Source: an uncultured Oscillospiraceae bacterium
GTDB lineage: Bacteria > Bacillota > Clostridia > Oscillospirales > JAAYXM01
Reading direction: 5' to 3'
Length of the DNA stretch: 23,655 nt
Assembly (NCBI GenBank): GCA_934446465.1
Contig: CAKSEF010000023.1
Span: forward strand, 1 to 23,655
This document shows, in pieces, positions 23,569-23,655 of the stretch (the stretch's first letter is position 1; every line of letters begins with the position of its first letter). Below the pieces are notes generated by a model, which was not told where the DNA came from, did not search any database, and saw only the letters and a program-made list of their open reading frames with translations. The position numbers were made by a program, and so were the translations under genes.

Positions 23569-23655
23569 TTACTTGACTCGGTTGTACGCAGTCTCGTAAA
23601 TGGAAAGCAGGTCATCAATCGGGAGCTTGTTAAGCTCTTTCTGGAAGTTATCCCA
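23569..23655 (-). CDS. C-terminal end of a probable ABC-transporter solute-binding protein (5' end outside window)
   Basis: The last 28 codons and a TAA stop of a minus-strand gene are visible; the start lies beyond the window. The peptide ends LPIDDLLSIYETAYNRVK after a Trp-led WDNFQKELNK. This resembles the C-terminus of extracellular sugar-binding lipoproteins (family 1), which commonly end in a W...I-Y-Q-x-A-Y-x-R helix. The fragment is too short for a firm call. A strong terminator follows. Confidence 0.5.
   Translation of the reverse strand, partial: WDNFQKELNKLPIDDLLSIYETAYNRVK

Noticed and set aside
1..23655. CRISPR arrays, insertion sequences, prophage or attachment sites
   Set aside because: No regularly spaced repeats, transposase, integrase or phage genes were found; repeats seen are terminator hairpins.

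Overview
The window looks like a chromosomal segment of an endospore-forming or formerly spore-forming anaerobic Firmicute (class Clostridia), probably a gut or similar fermentative species. The reasons are the spmA-spmB spore-maturation pair, HPr kinase (hprK), a short AbrB-type regulator with a C-terminal zinc ribbon, a prototypical [FeFe]-hydrogenase, sigma-A promoters close to TTGACA-17-TATAAT, and AGGAG/GGAGG ribosome sites. No phage, insertion sequence, integrase or CRISPR array is visible. Genes are tightly packed, no gene-free gap exceeds 300 bases, and almost every transcription unit ends in a clear hairpin terminator.

Left part (1-5114, + strand): the end of a ceramidase-like gene, then a tight five-gene operon: a triosephosphate-isomerase-like protein, a SIS-domain sugar-phosphate isomerase, an enlarged YjbQ protein, an FGGY sugar kinase and a FucI/AraA-like aldose isomerase. 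Together they look like a sugar isomerisation/phosphorylation pathway with no aldolase or transporter in view. The substrate is unknown, and this is the best candidate for an undescribed system here. A solo tRNA with anticodon CAT follows, with its own promoter and terminator.

Middle left (5305-10486): on the minus strand an NAT_N/GNAT_C-type acyltransferase lies behind a polysaccharide-deacetylase-like gene, driven by a perfect consensus promoter. Divergent from it is an Sfp-type phosphopantetheinyl transferase, which converges on a large DUF4838-type carbohydrate-active protein. The two share one terminator.

Middle (10496-18517): an abrB-like regulator (minus) is divergent from spmA-spmB. 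Then come a DegT-family PLP enzyme with its own promoter and terminator, hprK-glcK(ROK)-pcrA in close succession from an hprK promoter, and a small lipoprotein. HprK and glucokinase together suggest a carbon-control locus.

Right part (18526-23655, minus strand): a two-gene redox unit consists of a NuoF-[4Fe-4S]/GltD-like flavoprotein fusion overlapping an [FeFe]-hydrogenase gene. It reads like a compact NAD(P)H-linked hydrogenase. Beyond it are a traX-like membrane protein with a small lipoprotein, and the last 28 codons of what is probably an ABC-transporter solute-binding protein.

All functional calls come from reading motifs. No database search or structure prediction was run.
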